DNA of 64,000 bases from Fictibacillus solisalsi. GTDB lineage: Bacteria; Bacillota; Bacilli; Bacillales; Fictibacillaceae. Position numbers and translations under genes: made by a program. Below are positions 23,881-32,603 of this stretch, one piece after another; within the stretch, counting starts at the first letter, position 1, and every line of letters starts with the position of its first letter. The stretch covers positions 3,245,057 to 3,309,056 of the forward strand of contig NZ_FNHW01000001.1 of NCBI RefSeq assembly GCF_900103485.1. Reading direction: 5' to 3'. Under the pieces are notes generated by a model. The model ran no database searches and was not told the origin of the DNA. It was given only the letters and a program-made list of their open reading frames with translations.

Positions 23881-25212
23881 TTATCGCAGCCTTCCTTTGG
23901 TCTCTGGTATGATAACGCTTCCAACAATGTAGACAAGATAGATGACAATGGCAAAATACATTAAAGTGTGTGGAATATTATCAACCGTTCCGCTTGCTAG
24001 GGTGACAAAGGTAGGCATCATGCCTCCAATAGCAAAACCCATGTTCCAGGACAGGCCGGTGCCTGTGGATCGGATGGAGGTCGGGAACCGCTCGTTTAAG
24101 AATATCAGGACAGGAGCGTAGGCCGCATTTCCCAAAAAAACAAGACATACCACGTAGAAGTAGATGGCAGTAACTGAGCCTGCATCGGCCAGAGAGAGAT
24201 AAAAATACGGCAGGCCGATCACATTTAACAACCCGACAACCATGAAAACCTTTTTCCTTCCGTACACTTCACTGAGATGGCCGGCAATCATGGCCGCTAT
24301 GATCGTCGCTATACTTGCGGCGATAAGAACGCCTGACAGAGTTGCAGAAGATACCTTATTGACAACATTGAGGAACGTTGGAATAAATCCGGCAGTTAGA
24401 TAATAACCGGAGCCTCCCCCGATTACGATCATCAAGTTAACCAGCAAAATTTTTGAATATGTCGTAAATAGGGCTTTGACGGGTTTTTGTTCCACCACAT
24501 TCTGATTCTCATTCTTTTTCATTTCCGTCCATAGTGGGGATTCTTCCAGTGTCCGGAAAACAAAAAGACCAGCAACTGATCCCAAAATCCCCGTAAAGAA
24601 CATAACTCTCCATCCCCAGCCCTCAAATGCTTCACCAGGGAACAGGGCAGAGACCACCATAAATGCGATGGAAGCAAACAGTGCACCCAATCCTGCACCG
24701 CCTCCACCGATCAACCCCGACATGAGCCCCCTCCATTTAGGAGGCGCTGATTCGGTTCCGATCGTATGGGTGGAGGCTACGACCCCTCCAACAAAAACAC
24801 CTTGAACGAGGCGAAGCAATAAAAAAAGAAGGGCAGCAAATAACCCGATTTGAGGAACCGTGGGCAGCAACCCGAAAACAGCGGTGCTTAAACCCACTCC
24901 TATAATGGCTACGGTCATCGCATTTTTTCTTCCATGCTTGTCCGCATAGGAGCCAAATACGGCGGATCCCAGCGGCCGCATAAGCAGGGTAACCGCAAAA
25001 GAAGCATACACCGCAGCAAGAGACAGCGTAGGATTGGTTGTTGGAAAAAATAGTTTTCCTATGGTAGGTGTGACATATAGCAGGATGAAAAGGTCATATA
25101 AATCGAACGACCAGCCCAGTAGAGAAGCGGCGGTAGCCGAAACGATCTGCTTGTTTTCCGTTTTTTTCGGTTCTGTTTCTCTTACTACACCTGTAGATAC
25201 AGCATTTGACAT
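23881..25212 (-). CDS. MFS transporter, metabolite:H+ symporter (MHS) type
   Basis: About 443 residues with 12 predicted helices. The ATG follows TTGGAGGAAATGACG; a longer frame upstream would run through the operator palindrome. It starts SLLGWSFDLYDLFILLYVTPTIGKLFFP, the D-x-x-D helix 1 of the MHS group, with the loop 2-3 motif MRPLGSAVFGSYADKHGRKNAM. MHS proteins import aromatic acids, shikimate, dicarboxylates or betaines with protons. As first gene of the operon that ends with UbiD it is the likely importer of the pathway substrate. Confidence 0.88.
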   Translation of the reverse strand: MSNAVSTGVVRETEPKKTENKQIVSATAASLLGWSFDLYDLFILLYVTPTIGKLFFPTTNPTLSLAAVYASFAVTLLMRPLGSAVFGSYADKHGRKNAMTVAIIGVGLSTAVFGLLPTVPQIGLFAALLFLLLRLVQGVFVGGVVASTHTIGTESAPPKWRGLMSGLIGGGGAGLGALFASIAFMVVSALFPGEAFEGWGWRVMFFTGILGSVAGLFVFRTLEESPLWTEMKKNENQNVVEQKPVKALFTTYSKILLVNLMIVIGGGSGYYLTAGFIPTFLNVVNKVSSATLSGVLIAASIATIIAAMIAGHLSEVYGRKKVFMVVGLLNVIGLPYFYLSLADAGSVTAIYFYVVCLVFLGNAAYAPVLIFLNERFPTSIRSTGTGLSWNMGFAIGGMMPTFVTLASGTVDNIPHTLMYFAIVIYLVYIVGSVIIPETKGRLR

Positions 25213-25265
25213 CGTCATTTCCTCCAATACTAAAGTTTTTAAGTGACTTAGCTTGGATGAGTTAT

Positions 25266-25283
25266 AAACTGAATATTCAGTTT
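25266..25283. promoter_or_regulatory. 18-bp perfect palindrome upstream of the MFS gene
   Basis: AAACTGAATATTCAGTTT is fully symmetric and sits about 55 bp before the MFS start, where a promoter for the MFS-ALDH-ADH-oxidase-UbiD genes should lie. The form resembles TetR-family operators, yet no TetR gene is in the window. Confidence 0.6.
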
Positions 25284-25309
25284 TTTGCGATTGCAAGAAA
25301 AACGGGTTC

Positions 25310-25343
25310 AGAGTAACCCCGCCGGAATCGCGGGATTACTCTC
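25310..25343 (-). terminator. Hairpin after the enoyl-CoA hydratase gene
   Basis: Minus strand GAGTAATCCCGC / GGCGGGGTTACTC stem with a six-base loop; the T tract begins only about eight bases later, so it may be a weak terminator separating the two halves of the cluster. Confidence 0.5.
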
Positions 25344-25348
25344 ATCCG

Positions 25349-26137
25349 TTACTTCCCAGTAAATTTAGGTTTTCTTTTTTCCACAAAGGCATCGACGCCT
25401 TCTTTAAAATCCTCCGTGCATCTCAGCATTCCGTAAGCTCTCCCTTCAATCTCCAAACCTGTACTCAAAGGGCCTTCTTCGGCGGCATTTAGGACTTCCT
25501 TGCAAACCCGCTGTGCCAAAGGAGAAAAACGGACAAGCTCGTCAGCCAAACTGTTCACTTCATTTTCAAGCTCGGCCTTGCTAACAACCTTTGTCAGCAA
25601 TCCCCATTGATAGGCTTCATCCGCAGGAATTCTTCTTGCCCTCATGATCATATCCTTCGCCCTGGTCAGTCCAACCGCTCGTGCTACACGCTGGGTTCCG
25701 CCGCTTCCGGGAATCATTCCAAGGTTCATTTCCGGCAATCCAAGCAGTGTATCATCGGCGGCGATCCGGAAGTCGCAAGCCATCGCAATTTCAAACCCTA
25801 CACCGAACGTATATCCTTGCAGCTGGGCAATAACCGGTTTTGGAGAGCGTTCGGGTGCAGCCACATTAACTCTTAAACGGGACAGTTCTTCAGGATGGGT
25901 TTCCATGAACTGCGGAATGCTTCCTCCTGCACTAAAGCATTTGTCGCCTTCCCCCTTTATGATAATTACGCGCACATCTTCATCCGCATTTAATTCATCA
26001 AAGATCTTGGAAAACTGAGCTCTCGCCAGCATGCTGATATAATTCATTTTTTCTGGCCGGTCAAAGATAATTGTGGCTGTTTGTGCCGCCTTGTTTTTTT
26101 CCACACGGATATGGTCATATTGAGTTGCAGTTGTCAT
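25349..26137 (-). CDS. Enoyl-CoA hydratase/isomerase (crotonase) family protein
   Basis: A 262-residue crotonase. The ATG follows GAGAGGAGAAATAAAA. The oxyanion-hole segment KCFSAGGSIPQF lies at about residues 67-77, and both catalytic glutamates of true hydratases are present, Glu about 116 (GVGFEIAMACD) and Glu about 136 (GLPEMNLGMIPGSGG), 20 residues apart as in the family. It should hydrate or isomerise an unsaturated CoA thioester made by the adjacent ligase. Two intact glutamates argue for a normal hydratase rather than a feruloyl-CoA hydratase-lyase. Confidence 0.9.
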   Translation of the reverse strand: MTTATQYDHIRVEKNKAAQTATIIFDRPEKMNYISMLARAQFSKIFDELNADEDVRVIIIKGEGDKCFSAGGSIPQFMETHPEELSRLRVNVAAPERSPKPVIAQLQGYTFGVGFEIAMACDFRIAADDTLLGLPEMNLGMIPGSGGTQRVARAVGLTRAKDMIMRARRIPADEAYQWGLLTKVVSKAELENEVNSLADELVRFSPLAQRVCKEVLNAAEEGPLSTGLEIEGRAYGMLRCTEDFKEGVDAFVEKRKPKFTGK

Positions 26138-26165
26138 TTTTATTTCTCCTCTCATAGATCAGCAA

Positions 26166-27719
26166 TTACACTACTTTTTCTGTTCCAAATGGTTCAAATT
26201 CTCCGTCTCTGAGCTTCCGCCTCATGATTTTACCAACCGGGCTTTTTGGGATTTCCTTAACAAATACGTATTTGCGCGGCCGTTTGTAATTGGACAGTTG
26301 GGGATGATTCTTGCAAAACTCATCAAGCTCCTGGATGGACAACGTATGGCAGCCGGGAACAACAAAAGCGGATACAATTTGCCCCCACCTGTCATCCTCT
26401 TCCCCGACGATTGCAACCTCCAGTACCTTATCATGTTCGGCCAGCACGTCCTCTACCTCCAACGGATGGATATTCTCCCCGCCCGATATAATCATGTCAT
26501 CCACTCTGCCGACCACGTACAAGTCACCGTCCTCATCCATCACTCCCAGGTCTCCTGTAAAATACCAGCCATCACGAATCGCTTTCTGGTTCGCATCTGG
26601 CCGATTCCAGTACCCTTTGAATGCTTCTCCCGATTCCAGGTTGACGATGATCTCCCCTATTTCATCTTTGCCCACGATTTCTTCACAGGTTGCTGTTGCA
26701 TCCGGGTCCGCCCTGACCAGCCTGATGTTTTGGTGGAATCCCGGTTTACCGGCACAGCACGGTTTTTTGAATACGTTCGAATTGATCGTAAACGTGTAAA
26801 CCTCTGTGCTGCCATAGTGGTTTACAAACACCTCGGGCTTTAGCTTCTCGATGCACTTTTCGGTCAGCGATGTCGTCATCGAGGCTCCCGCGTATCCGAT
26901 CTTTTTCAGGGCAGAAAGGTCGTATTCGGCAAATTGGGGATGCTTCAGGATGTCATGGTACAGAGTGGGAACAAGATACAGACAGGAAACTGCTTCTTTA
27001 CTGAGTAATTCAAGCGCTTCCTTCGCATCGAAGTCAGGCAGTATAACCAGTTTTCCGTTTAAAAAGGTAATGGAGAGCAGAGAACGCATGCCCATCGTAT
27101 GGTAAAGAGGCATAGTGCCGAGTGTGCTTTCCCCTTCCGAATATTGATTCTGGATGATATGAGCAAGTGCCGACGCATACTCATTTTTATGACTTCTTGG
27201 CACGCCCTTTGGCTTTCCGGTTGTTCCCGATGTGTAAAGCATTAGCGCAATGTCCTCATCCTGAATGGCGGGTCTCTCATAGGTATTGGGGCTTCTGTCA
27301 ATCAGTTCGGAAAAATAGATATCCGCTCCCTCTACTCCATTAAGACCAATATATACCGGCCGTTCGTTAAATCTTGCTTTTAACACAGCCTCCTGACTCG
27401 CATCTTCATAGACAATCGCCGTTGCTTCCGCGTCATTGAAGCAATATTCTACCTCCTTTGCCGATAGCCTGAAGTTCAACGGTGTGTAAATGGCTCCCAG
27501 CTTTTGCAGGGACCAATAAAGGATTACATTTTCTACCCGGTTTTTGAGCAGAACCATGACGCGATCCTGCTGCTTGATTCCAATCCGTTGAAGCGATGCA
27601 GCCAGTTTATCAATCTGGTTGTTCAGTCTGGCGTAAGATATACGCTCTTCTTGCTGTACAACTGCATCCTTGTTCGGAAACCGCTCAACTGCAAATTCAA
27701 GTAACGTTCCAAGATTCAT
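26166..27719 (-). CDS. AMP-forming acyl-CoA ligase
   Basis: A 517-residue member of the adenylate-forming superfamily, starting after AAAGGAGTTGAATCC. Motifs in order: P-loop-like LYTSGTTGKPKGVPRSH (about 176-192), NHYGSTEVYTF, YFTGDLGVMDEDGDLYVVGR, the hinge DDMIISGGENIHPLEVED and the C-terminal catalytic Lys in SPVGKIMRRKLR (about 505). It activates a carboxylic acid with ATP and CoA. Between a crotonase and a molybdenum hydroxylase, the substrate is likely an aromatic or heterocyclic acid; medium-chain acids remain possible. Confidence 0.9.
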   Translation of the reverse strand: MNLGTLLEFAVERFPNKDAVVQQEERISYARLNNQIDKLAASLQRIGIKQQDRVMVLLKNRVENVILYWSLQKLGAIYTPLNFRLSAKEVEYCFNDAEATAIVYEDASQEAVLKARFNERPVYIGLNGVEGADIYFSELIDRSPNTYERPAIQDEDIALMLYTSGTTGKPKGVPRSHKNEYASALAHIIQNQYSEGESTLGTMPLYHTMGMRSLLSITFLNGKLVILPDFDAKEALELLSKEAVSCLYLVPTLYHDILKHPQFAEYDLSALKKIGYAGASMTTSLTEKCIEKLKPEVFVNHYGSTEVYTFTINSNVFKKPCCAGKPGFHQNIRLVRADPDATATCEEIVGKDEIGEIIVNLESGEAFKGYWNRPDANQKAIRDGWYFTGDLGVMDEDGDLYVVGRVDDMIISGGENIHPLEVEDVLAEHDKVLEVAIVGEEDDRWGQIVSAFVVPGCHTLSIQELDEFCKNHPQLSNYKRPRKYVFVKEIPKSPVGKIMRRKLRDGEFEPFGTEKVV

Positions 27720-27723
27720 GGAT

Positions 27724-28215
27724 TCAACTCCTTTGCAAGACTTCTTTTTGGTTATCCTGAACCGTTTTCTGTACAGCCTTTACAATTCCGTCATAGCCTG
27801 TACAGCGGCACAGATGCCCTGACAGGGTCTCTTTGATTTCTTTTGTGGATGGCTGAGGGTTCTTTTCAAGGAAATCGGTGATGGACATTAAGATTCCGGC
27901 GGTGCAAAAACCGCACTGCAGACCATGGCATTCCACAAAATTCTTTTGAAGCGCTGTCATTTCTCCGTTGCAGGCCAGTCCTTCGACCGTCTTTATTTCC
28001 CTGTTATCAGCCTGCACCGCAAAGATGAGGCAGGACCGGACAGCTGCACCGTCCATGCTGATGGTGCACGCGCCGCACACGCCATGTTCACAGCCGACAT
28101 GGGTGCCTGTCAGTCCGCATGTTTCACGAATGAAGTCACTTAGCAGCATTCGCGGTTCCACCCATTCGGCGTATGCTTTGCCGTTGATCGTCACATTTAT
28201 CTCGGTTAAGGACAT
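27724..28215 (-). CDS. Molybdenum hydroxylase small subunit, two [2Fe-2S] clusters (CoxS type)
   Basis: A 163-residue electron-transfer subunit. The N-terminal plant-type ferredoxin cluster uses CGLTGTHVGCEHGVCGAC with a fourth Cys in SCLIF; the second cluster uses CGFCTAGI and HLCRCTGYDG. This is the complete eight-Cys set of xanthine-oxidase family small subunits. The ATG after AAGGGGTGAGGAGT is preferred over a GTG three codons earlier. It forms a heterotrimer with the FAD and Mo subunits encoded next to it. Confidence 0.93.
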   Translation of the reverse strand: MSLTEINVTINGKAYAEWVEPRMLLSDFIRETCGLTGTHVGCEHGVCGACTISMDGAAVRSCLIFAVQADNREIKTVEGLACNGEMTALQKNFVECHGLQCGFCTAGILMSITDFLEKNPQPSTKEIKETLSGHLCRCTGYDGIVKAVQKTVQDNQKEVLQRS

Positions 28216-28220
28216 ACTCC

Positions 28221-29090
28221 TCACCCCTTTGCTCTCTCGTATGCTTGGTGCACTACTCTCGCCGTCAATACCTTCGCCAATTGTGTCCGGTAAGCCGCAG
28301 AGGCGTGCAGATCCGATTCAGGCTCCACACTGCCAGCGACCACATCGGCCACTTTTTGCAGTGCTGCATCCGTAAGCCTTTCTCCTGCAAGAAGTTCTTT
28401 GGCATCGCCAATTAAAAGGGGAATCGCCTCGACGCCGCCAAGAGCCAGCCGGATATCTGAAATTCGGTCATGAGCATCAAGCTCGAGCTGACAGGCGGCG
28501 GCTACAAGAGCAAAATCCCCATGACGCCTCGCTATTTCCTGAAAGGAAGACCCGACCCGTCCCTTCCAAATAGGCAAATGAACTTCAGTCAGCATTTCGT
28601 TGGGCATCATGTCTGTCGTTAAAAATGTGAGAAAAAAATCCTCCGCATTCACGCTTCTTGTTTCGTCTTCTGAAGAGATATGAAGCGTACCATTGAGCGC
28701 CATCATTACTAGAGGAAGCTCGGCACTGGGATCGGCATGGACAATGCTTCCTCCGATCGTTCCACGGTTTCTCGTTTGAAGATGGCCGATATGTGCAACC
28801 GCTTCGGTAACGAGGCCGCATTGATCTTTGATGAGTTGTGATGTCTCCACCGTATTTTGCCGGGTCATCGTCCCGATCTTCAACACATGATCATCGCTCT
28901 CGATAAAATTCAGATCCTGAAGACCGTTAATGTCGATTAAACATTCAGGTGTGGCTAACCTCATGTTCATAATCGGCACCAGGCTCTGTCCCCCTGCAAT
29001 AATCTTGCCGTCAAAGCCGCTTGACTCGAGAAGAGACAGCGCTTCCGGAAGATCCTTAGGACGGTAGTAATCGAATTTGGCCGGTTTCAT
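28221..29090 (-). CDS. Molybdenum hydroxylase FAD subunit (CoxM type)
   Basis: A 289-residue FAD-binding medium subunit. The start KPAKFDYYRPKDLPEALSLLE, the flavin motif KIIAGGQSLVPIMNMRLA (about residues 30-47) and TIGGSIVHADPSAELPLVMMALN (about 110-132) are the two signature FAD segments of the family. It passes electrons from the iron-sulfur subunit to an acceptor. It belongs to the same transcription unit as the small and large subunits. Confidence 0.92.
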   Translation of the reverse strand: MKPAKFDYYRPKDLPEALSLLESSGFDGKIIAGGQSLVPIMNMRLATPECLIDINGLQDLNFIESDDHVLKIGTMTRQNTVETSQLIKDQCGLVTEAVAHIGHLQTRNRGTIGGSIVHADPSAELPLVMMALNGTLHISSEDETRSVNAEDFFLTFLTTDMMPNEMLTEVHLPIWKGRVGSSFQEIARRHGDFALVAAACQLELDAHDRISDIRLALGGVEAIPLLIGDAKELLAGERLTDAALQKVADVVAGSVEPESDLHASAAYRTQLAKVLTARVVHQAYERAKG

Positions 29091-29110
29091 TATGTGCTCT
29101 GCCCCTTTCT

Positions 29111-29566
29111 TTAGGCGCTCTGTTCCATTCGTTTTAATTCCTTGCCGAGTTTCTTAAAAAAGTCCTGAATGACCAGTTTTGCTACCCCTCCGAGCATTCG
29201 CTGGCCCACCATCGCTACCTTTCCGCCTACTTCCGCTTCATAGGAGTAGTTTAGGAGAGTCGAACGATCGCCATCCGGCGTTAAATCTACGATTCCGACG
29301 GCTTCTACCGTTCCCGGAGCTCCCTCACCCTTGACTGCCAATTTGTAATGACGGGGCTCTTCCAGGTCGAGGATCTCAATCGTTGAAGAGTAGTTTCCTT
29401 TGATAGCAGCTATTCCAATGGACAGCTCTGCTTCATACTTGTTGTCATCCACCAGCACAAGTTTTTTGCAGCCCATAATGCATTTTTCAAGCACATCAGG
29501 ATCAAGGAGTACTTCATACGCTCTGTTTACTCCTGCCTCCAATACCATATTTCCTTTTCCTTCCAT
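29111..29566 (-). CDS. CoxG-like SRPBCC protein
   Basis: A 151-residue START/SRPBCC-fold protein (MVLEAGVNRAYEVLLDPDVLEKCIMGCKKLVLVDDNKYEAELSI) matching CoxG, which accompanies molybdenum hydroxylase genes and anchors or matures the enzyme. Its hydrophobic-helix C-terminus KLVIQDFFKKLGKELKRM is amphipathic. The start is coupled to the Mo-subunit stop (TGATG). It may also bind a hydrophobic substrate, as other SRPBCC proteins do. Confidence 0.85.
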   Translation of the reverse strand: MEGKGNMVLEAGVNRAYEVLLDPDVLEKCIMGCKKLVLVDDNKYEAELSIGIAAIKGNYSSTIEILDLEEPRHYKLAVKGEGAPGTVEAVGIVDLTPDGDRSTLLNYSYEAEVGGKVAMVGQRMLGGVAKLVIQDFFKKLGKELKRMEQSA

Positions 29567-31995
29567 CAGACGGTCACCTCTTTATTTTTGTTTTGCTTCG
29601 CTTGATTCAGAAGCGTCCAAATTCGATTGGGACTGAGCGGTAATGTATCAATTTCTACTAAATATGGAGTGAGGGCATCACTCACCGCATTGGCGACAGC
29701 CACCGGTGCACTCATCGTATTGCCTTCCCCAAGGCCCTTGGCTCCGAGCGGAGTCATAGGAGATGGTGTTTCGATATGCTTGATCGTTACGTTAGGAATT
29801 TCAGGGGCAGTCGGACACAAGTAGTCCATGAATGATCCGGTTAGCAGCTGCCCTTTGTTGTCGTATACGAGCTCCTCATAGAGCGCCCCGCCCAGCCCGT
29901 GGGCAAGCCCGCCAAAGATTTGTCCATCGACGATGAGTGGATTCAGTAGTTTCCCGGCATCGTGAATTGTGACATAATCCAGAATACGTACCTCCCCAGT
30001 ATCCGGGTCAATCTCCACGGTTACCAGATCAGCCACAAATCCGTACGTGACGGATGAGTTGATGAGATCATTTTCATCAGGCGGCTCGGCCGCTTTTACA
30101 GAGTAATAGTATGTTTCATAAATTCCAGGCTCCATTCCTTCTGGAAGTGAAAGAGGGTTCCAGTGGGCAGATCCTGCCGCTCTTTTTAATGCATATTTTT
30201 TTGTGGGGTCGTTCTTTTCATAAAAAGCACCGTCTCGCAGTTCCAGTTCACTCTCACTCACCTTCATCTGGTGAGAAGCAATTTTCATTAATTTATCCTT
30301 CACCTTGTGGGCTGCATAAAAGACCGCGCTTGAACCCAATGAAGCAAAACGGCTTGAATAGCTGCCTGACGCAATGGACCAGGCGCTTGTGGACGTGTCA
30401 AGCTCTGCCACCACCTTGATTTTATCCGCCGGAATGCTCAATACCTCTGAAACGATTTGTGCCGCAACGGTTTCATGCCCTTGTCCGGAAGGTGTTGTGC
30501 TGATTCTAACGTTCACGCTTCCCATTGGATCCATCGAAACGGTAGCCGCTTCCGAACAGCCCGATTTCGGCAACGATTTTGCCCGTTCTTCCGGAGTCAG
30601 TGCCACCGTGATATATCCCATGTTCGATCCGGATGGTTCGACGATACACGCAAGGCCGACACCGAGGATTTTTCCTTCCTTTCTTGCTTTTTCTTGTTTT
30701 TTGCGGAACTCCTCATATTTTCCGGTCTTCAGTGCCAGTTCGAATCCTTTCATATAATCCCCGCTGTCATACATGCCGCCTGAAGCCGTCTTATATGGAA
30801 ATTGCTCTTTTTTAATGAGATTTTCGCGCATAACATCCGCCGGATCCAGATTCAGCTCGAACGCCACCCTTTGCATGATCCTCTCCAGAGGAAAATACAG
30901 TTCCTGGCCACCATAGCCTCTGATCAGCCCCGTAGGCAGCTTATTCGTCATAATGGCGTAAGCATCAATATGCAGGTTGGGAATATCATAGGCACCCGTT
31001 GAATTTGCGTGTGTACGGTACAGGCAGGCGGGCTCGGGGGCCCTGATGTAGGCGCCCACATTATCGATCATCTTCATGCGCAGCCCGGTTACCTTCCCGT
31101 TGTTCTTGACCGCAGCTTCAATATAGGTTACCCTGTCGGTTCCGCTGGAGCTGGCCGAAAGGTGCTCCTGGCGGTCTTCAATCCACTTTACCGGACATCC
31201 GGCAATCCGGCTGGCCACCGAAAGGAGCACCATGTAGGGAAAAGTTCCCGCTTTGATGCCATAGCTTCCGCCAATGTCCTTTGGAACAATAATTCTCAGC
31301 TTATTGCTTGGTATCTTCAGTGCCTGAGCCATGATGGCCTGGATAACAAACGGTCCGTGAAAATTGGCGTGCACCGTATACTGATTTTCACTCGATTCAT
31401 AGTTTGCGATAATGCCGTATGTCTCCACAGGGGTTGCGGTATACTTTGGAAAAAGGTATTTATGCTTAATGACCCTGTCCGCTTCTTCAAACGCCTGATC
31501 GACTCTTCCGTAATGAAACGTACGGTGATTGGCGACGTTGGATCCAACGTTTTCATGAAGGATGGGTGCATCTTCCTCCATTGAACCCTCAATATCAATG
31601 ACCGGCGGGAGCGCTTCATACTTCACTTTGATTCGTTCCATCGCATCCTCGGCGATATATCGGCTTTTTGCAACCACAACCGCCACAGGCTCTCCGACGT
31701 ATCTTACTTTATCAACGGCGATTGGATAATAATGAACGGGCGCGCTGACACCTACACTGAACGGGTCAAGGTATTTCTTCACCTGCTCACCGGTTATTAC
31801 TGCTTTTACTCCTGACACCTTTTCAGCCTCAGCCGTATCGATTGAAACAAGATTGGCATGGGGGCTGGAGCTTCTTAAAATGGCCGCTTGAAAGGTCTGG
31901 GCAGGGGTTCCGATATCATCAATGTATTTGCCTTGTCCGGTCAACAGCCGCATGTCCTCGACTCTTGTCACGGCCTTGCCGATAACTTTGCCCAT
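29566..31995 (-). CDS. Molybdenum hydroxylase large (Mo-pterin) subunit
   Basis: An 809-residue xanthine dehydrogenase family catalytic subunit. The small N-terminal domain (GKAVTRVEDMRLLTGQGKYIDDI) is followed by the Mo-binding domains: GGSYGIKAGTFPY (about residues 243-255), GLIRGYGGQE (about 360) at the active-site loop and GAKGLGEGNT (about 752-761) with the base Glu. The loop is not AYXCSFR, so this is not a form I CO dehydrogenase. It should hydroxylate an aromatic or N-heterocyclic ring or oxidise an aldehyde; the exact substrate is unknown. The start overlaps the MocA stop (TAATG) after AAGGAGGTCTCC. Confidence 0.92.
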   Translation of the reverse strand: MGKVIGKAVTRVEDMRLLTGQGKYIDDIGTPAQTFQAAILRSSSPHANLVSIDTAEAEKVSGVKAVITGEQVKKYLDPFSVGVSAPVHYYPIAVDKVRYVGEPVAVVVAKSRYIAEDAMERIKVKYEALPPVIDIEGSMEEDAPILHENVGSNVANHRTFHYGRVDQAFEEADRVIKHKYLFPKYTATPVETYGIIANYESSENQYTVHANFHGPFVIQAIMAQALKIPSNKLRIIVPKDIGGSYGIKAGTFPYMVLLSVASRIAGCPVKWIEDRQEHLSASSSGTDRVTYIEAAVKNNGKVTGLRMKMIDNVGAYIRAPEPACLYRTHANSTGAYDIPNLHIDAYAIMTNKLPTGLIRGYGGQELYFPLERIMQRVAFELNLDPADVMRENLIKKEQFPYKTASGGMYDSGDYMKGFELALKTGKYEEFRKKQEKARKEGKILGVGLACIVEPSGSNMGYITVALTPEERAKSLPKSGCSEAATVSMDPMGSVNVRISTTPSGQGHETVAAQIVSEVLSIPADKIKVVAELDTSTSAWSIASGSYSSRFASLGSSAVFYAAHKVKDKLMKIASHQMKVSESELELRDGAFYEKNDPTKKYALKRAAGSAHWNPLSLPEGMEPGIYETYYYSVKAAEPPDENDLINSSVTYGFVADLVTVEIDPDTGEVRILDYVTIHDAGKLLNPLIVDGQIFGGLAHGLGGALYEELVYDNKGQLLTGSFMDYLCPTAPEIPNVTIKHIETPSPMTPLGAKGLGEGNTMSAPVAVANAVSDALTPYLVEIDTLPLSPNRIWTLLNQAKQNKNKEVTV

Positions 31996-32603
31996 TAGGA
32001 GACCTCCTTTCTTAATAGCCTTTTGTAATCGTCCTTGGTATCAATATCAAAAGGGTGACTTCTTCCCATTTCAACGGTTTGGGTGTCTCCGGAAAATTGC
32101 CTGATCACCTCGCGGCCCCCTTTGTCGCCCTTGACATCAAGCAGCCGGTCGAACATACGCCGTTGAAACAAGACAGGGTGCCCCTTCTTTCCCCGATAGG
32201 ACGATTGATATATGGAATAAGCCTGGTTTCCCTGAAACTCCTCCAGAAGTAAATTAATCTCTCTGGTGGTGACAAGGGGCTGGTCCCCCAGCAGAAAAAT
32301 GGCCGCTTCTGCTTCTGACGGCAACACATAAAGGCCTGATTTCAGAGACATCGACAATCCGCTGTCCGACTGATCATTCAAGAAAACCTTGCTGACCCCC
32401 GGAACAGAAACCTCTGCAAGCAAACCGTCTACTTCCGGGTTAATCACAATGATTACACCGTCTGCTTTAGAATTTACAGCCGCGTCTATGACGTGATGGA
32501 TAAGTGTTTTTCCCTTGTGGCGCAGCATCATTTTTGGCGCTCCCATTCGTTTTGACTGCCCGGCTGCCAAAATGATGGCCCATGTGTTTTTTTGGAGAGT
32601 CAC
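31995..32603 (-). CDS. MocA-type molybdenum cofactor cytidylyltransferase
   Basis: A 202-residue nucleotidyltransferase with IILAAGQSKRMGAPKMMLRHKGKTL (residues 11-35), the nucleotide-binding signature of MocA/MobA, and IFLLGDQPLVT as the metal-binding motif. MocA attaches CMP to molybdopterin to form the cytosine dinucleotide used by bacterial xanthine-oxidase family enzymes, which fits its place between the Mo subunit and XdhC genes. The GTG start overlaps the XdhC stop (GTGA). Confidence 0.9.
   Translation of the reverse strand: MTLQKNTWAIILAAGQSKRMGAPKMMLRHKGKTLIHHVIDAAVNSKADGVIIVINPEVDGLLAEVSVPGVSKVFLNDQSDSGLSMSLKSGLYVLPSEAEAAIFLLGDQPLVTTREINLLLEEFQGNQAYSIYQSSYRGKKGHPVLFQRRMFDRLLDVKGDKGGREVIRQFSGDTQTVEMGRSHPFDIDTKDDYKRLLRKEVS

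Noticed and set aside
25349-26137. Crotonase considered as a feruloyl-CoA hydratase-lyase (vanillin pathway)
   Set aside because: Both hydratase glutamates are intact, whereas the lyase group lacks the first; kept only as a weak pathway option.
27724-31995. Mo hydroxylase considered as an aerobic CO dehydrogenase
   Set aside because: The active-site loop reads RGYGGQE rather than the AYXCSFR of true form I enzymes, and a CoA ligase and decarboxylase surround it.
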